From: Bryobacterales bacterium
GTDB lineage: Bacteria > Acidobacteriota > Terriglobia > Bryobacterales > Bryobacteraceae
NCBI GenBank assembly: GCA_003132905.1
Contig: PKZC01000263.1
Span: forward strand, 1-6,585
Reading direction: 5' to 3'
Length of the DNA: 6,585 bases
Below are positions 5,795-6,585 of this stretch, in pieces (position 1 is the first letter of the stretch; each line of letters opens with the position of its first letter). Both the position numbers and the translations under genes were made by a program. The notes beneath the pieces were generated by a model. The model was not told the DNA's origin. It ran no database searches and saw only the letters and a list, made by a program, of their open reading frames with translations.

Positions 5795-6585
5795 GTGGCT
5801 GAAACCTACTCCGCACAGAAACTCGTTGTCGACTCCATCGAAACCGTTCGCCTGACGGATTCGGCGCATGGCATCGAAGTTTCGATTTGCCCGTCCATCG
5901 GCAACATCGCCTATGACATGCGAGTGAAGGACCAACCGATTCTCATGGGCCCGCCTCAGACTCTCGGCGAATGGAAACAGAAGCCTTCACAGGCCGGCAT
6001 CCCGTTTCTTGGGCCTTGGGCCAATCGCCTGGATGGAGACGCTTACTGGGCCAACGGAAAACGCTATCAGTTGAATCCGGCGGCAGTCGAGATCCGGCGC
6101 GATGACAATGGCCTGCCCATTCATGGTCTCTTGCTCTACGCTTCGGCTTGGAAGGTGGCGCAGATGCAGGGCGATCAACAAGGCGCCCAGGTGACCAGTC
6201 GCCTGGAGTTCTGGAAGCATCCGGAATGGATGGCGCAGTTCCCCTTCGCTCACACCATCACGATGACCCATCGTCTGTACGGCGGCATTCTCGAAGTAAG
6301 AACTAGCATCGAAAATCATTCGACGGACCCGATGCCGCTGGTGATCGGGTTTCATCCCTGGTATCAAATGCCGGGAGCGCCGCGCGATCAGTGGCAGCTG
6401 CATCTGCCGGTCCGTGAGCATTATCTGCTTTCGGACAAACTGATTCCCACGGGAAAAACCGAGCCGGATAATTTTCCCGATCCCACGCCACTGGCCGGTC
6501 GTCAATTCGACGACGTGTTTGGAGGCGTAGATTCTAAGGCTGAATTCGCGCTGGAAGCAAACGGCCGGAAAATTTCCGTGAAGTT
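5795..6585 (+). CDS. Aldose 1-epimerase (galactose mutarotase) family protein, C-terminus beyond window
   Basis: The frame runs 263 codons from GTG 5795 to the right edge without a stop. GTG 5795 is the first possible start, because an in-frame TGA lies at 5789-5791. Family landmarks in order: SIGNIAYDMRV (34-44), PFLGPWANRLDG (70-81) with Asn77-Arg78, IHG (109-111) with His110, EFWKHPEWMAQFPF (138-151), GFHPWYQ (185-191) with His187, and GRQFDDVF near the right edge. His110 and His187 match the conserved histidines of aldose 1-epimerases, which interconvert alpha and beta anomers of sugars such as galactose or glucose; the catalytic Glu expected near the C-terminus is off the window. FHPWY suggests the broader, YeaD/GalM-like branch, so the exact sugar is uncertain. 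The gene diverges from the kinase gene, with its own TATAAT box upstream. The protein appears cytoplasmic, with no signal peptide. Confidence 0.88.
   Translation, partial: MAETYSAQKLVVDSIETVRLTDSAHGIEVSICPSIGNIAYDMRVKDQPILMGPPQTLGEWKQKPSQAGIPFLGPWANRLDGDAYWANGKRYQLNPAAVEIRRDDNGLPIHGLLLYASAWKVAQMQGDQQGAQVTSRLEFWKHPEWMAQFPFAHTITMTHRLYGGILEVRTSIENHSTDPMPLVIGFHPWYQMPGAPRDQWQLHLPVREHYLLSDKLIPTGKTEPDNFPDPTPLAGRQFDDVFGGVDSKAEFALEANGRKISVK

Noticed and set aside
5987..6505. Minus-strand open frame of 172 codons inside the epimerase gene
   Set aside because: It lies wholly opposite a well-conserved aldose 1-epimerase frame and shows no domain or membrane pattern of its own.

Overview
The window looks like Acidobacteriota DNA, most likely of the Solibacter/Bryobacterales type, probably from a metagenome or draft assembly. 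This rests on protein flavour only: an ADOP-type (acidobacterial duplicated orphan permease) tail, a typical EthD-family protein, a QPP-containing multi-membrane glycosyltransferase-like protein and a soluble PAS-PAS-kinase-receiver hybrid. No rRNA, tRNA, CRISPR array, insertion sequence or phage gene was found, and no gene-free stretch exceeds about 145 bases.

Layout, left to right. (1) Bases 1-202, minus strand: the N-terminus of a PLP-dependent group II decarboxylase, cut by the window edge. (2) Bases 203-345: intergenic, with a strong minus-strand terminator (nested hairpin plus seven T) and a 15-bp palindrome just ahead of the decarboxylase start. (3) Bases 346-3174, minus strand: a tight three-gene run in the order membrane-anchored metallophosphoesterase, small soluble metallophosphoesterase (13-nt overlap), membrane protein (7-nt gap). 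The last gene is chimeric: about 215 residues of a glycosyltransferase-39-like membrane protein, then about 105 residues of an ABC-permease (FtsX/MacB/ADOP) C-terminus. (4) Bases 3255-3587, plus strand: an EthD-domain protein. (5) Bases 3611-5671, minus strand: a soluble hybrid histidine kinase whose ATP-binding domain has lost its nucleotide-binding residues, while the phosphoacceptor His and the receiver Asp are kept. (6) From 5795 to the right edge, plus strand: an aldose 1-epimerase, incomplete at its C-terminus, with a TATAAT box only 13 bases before its GTG start.

The two observations most worth following are these. First, the chimeric membrane ORF changes protein family within 664-690, where G+C also steps from about 68% on the left to about 53% on the right. 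It is either a recombination scar or, more probably, an assembly chimera joined through a short shared stretch. Second, the kinase is a pseudokinase with an intact H-box and receiver. The rest is ordinary chromosomal content; I see no recognisable new defence or mobile system.
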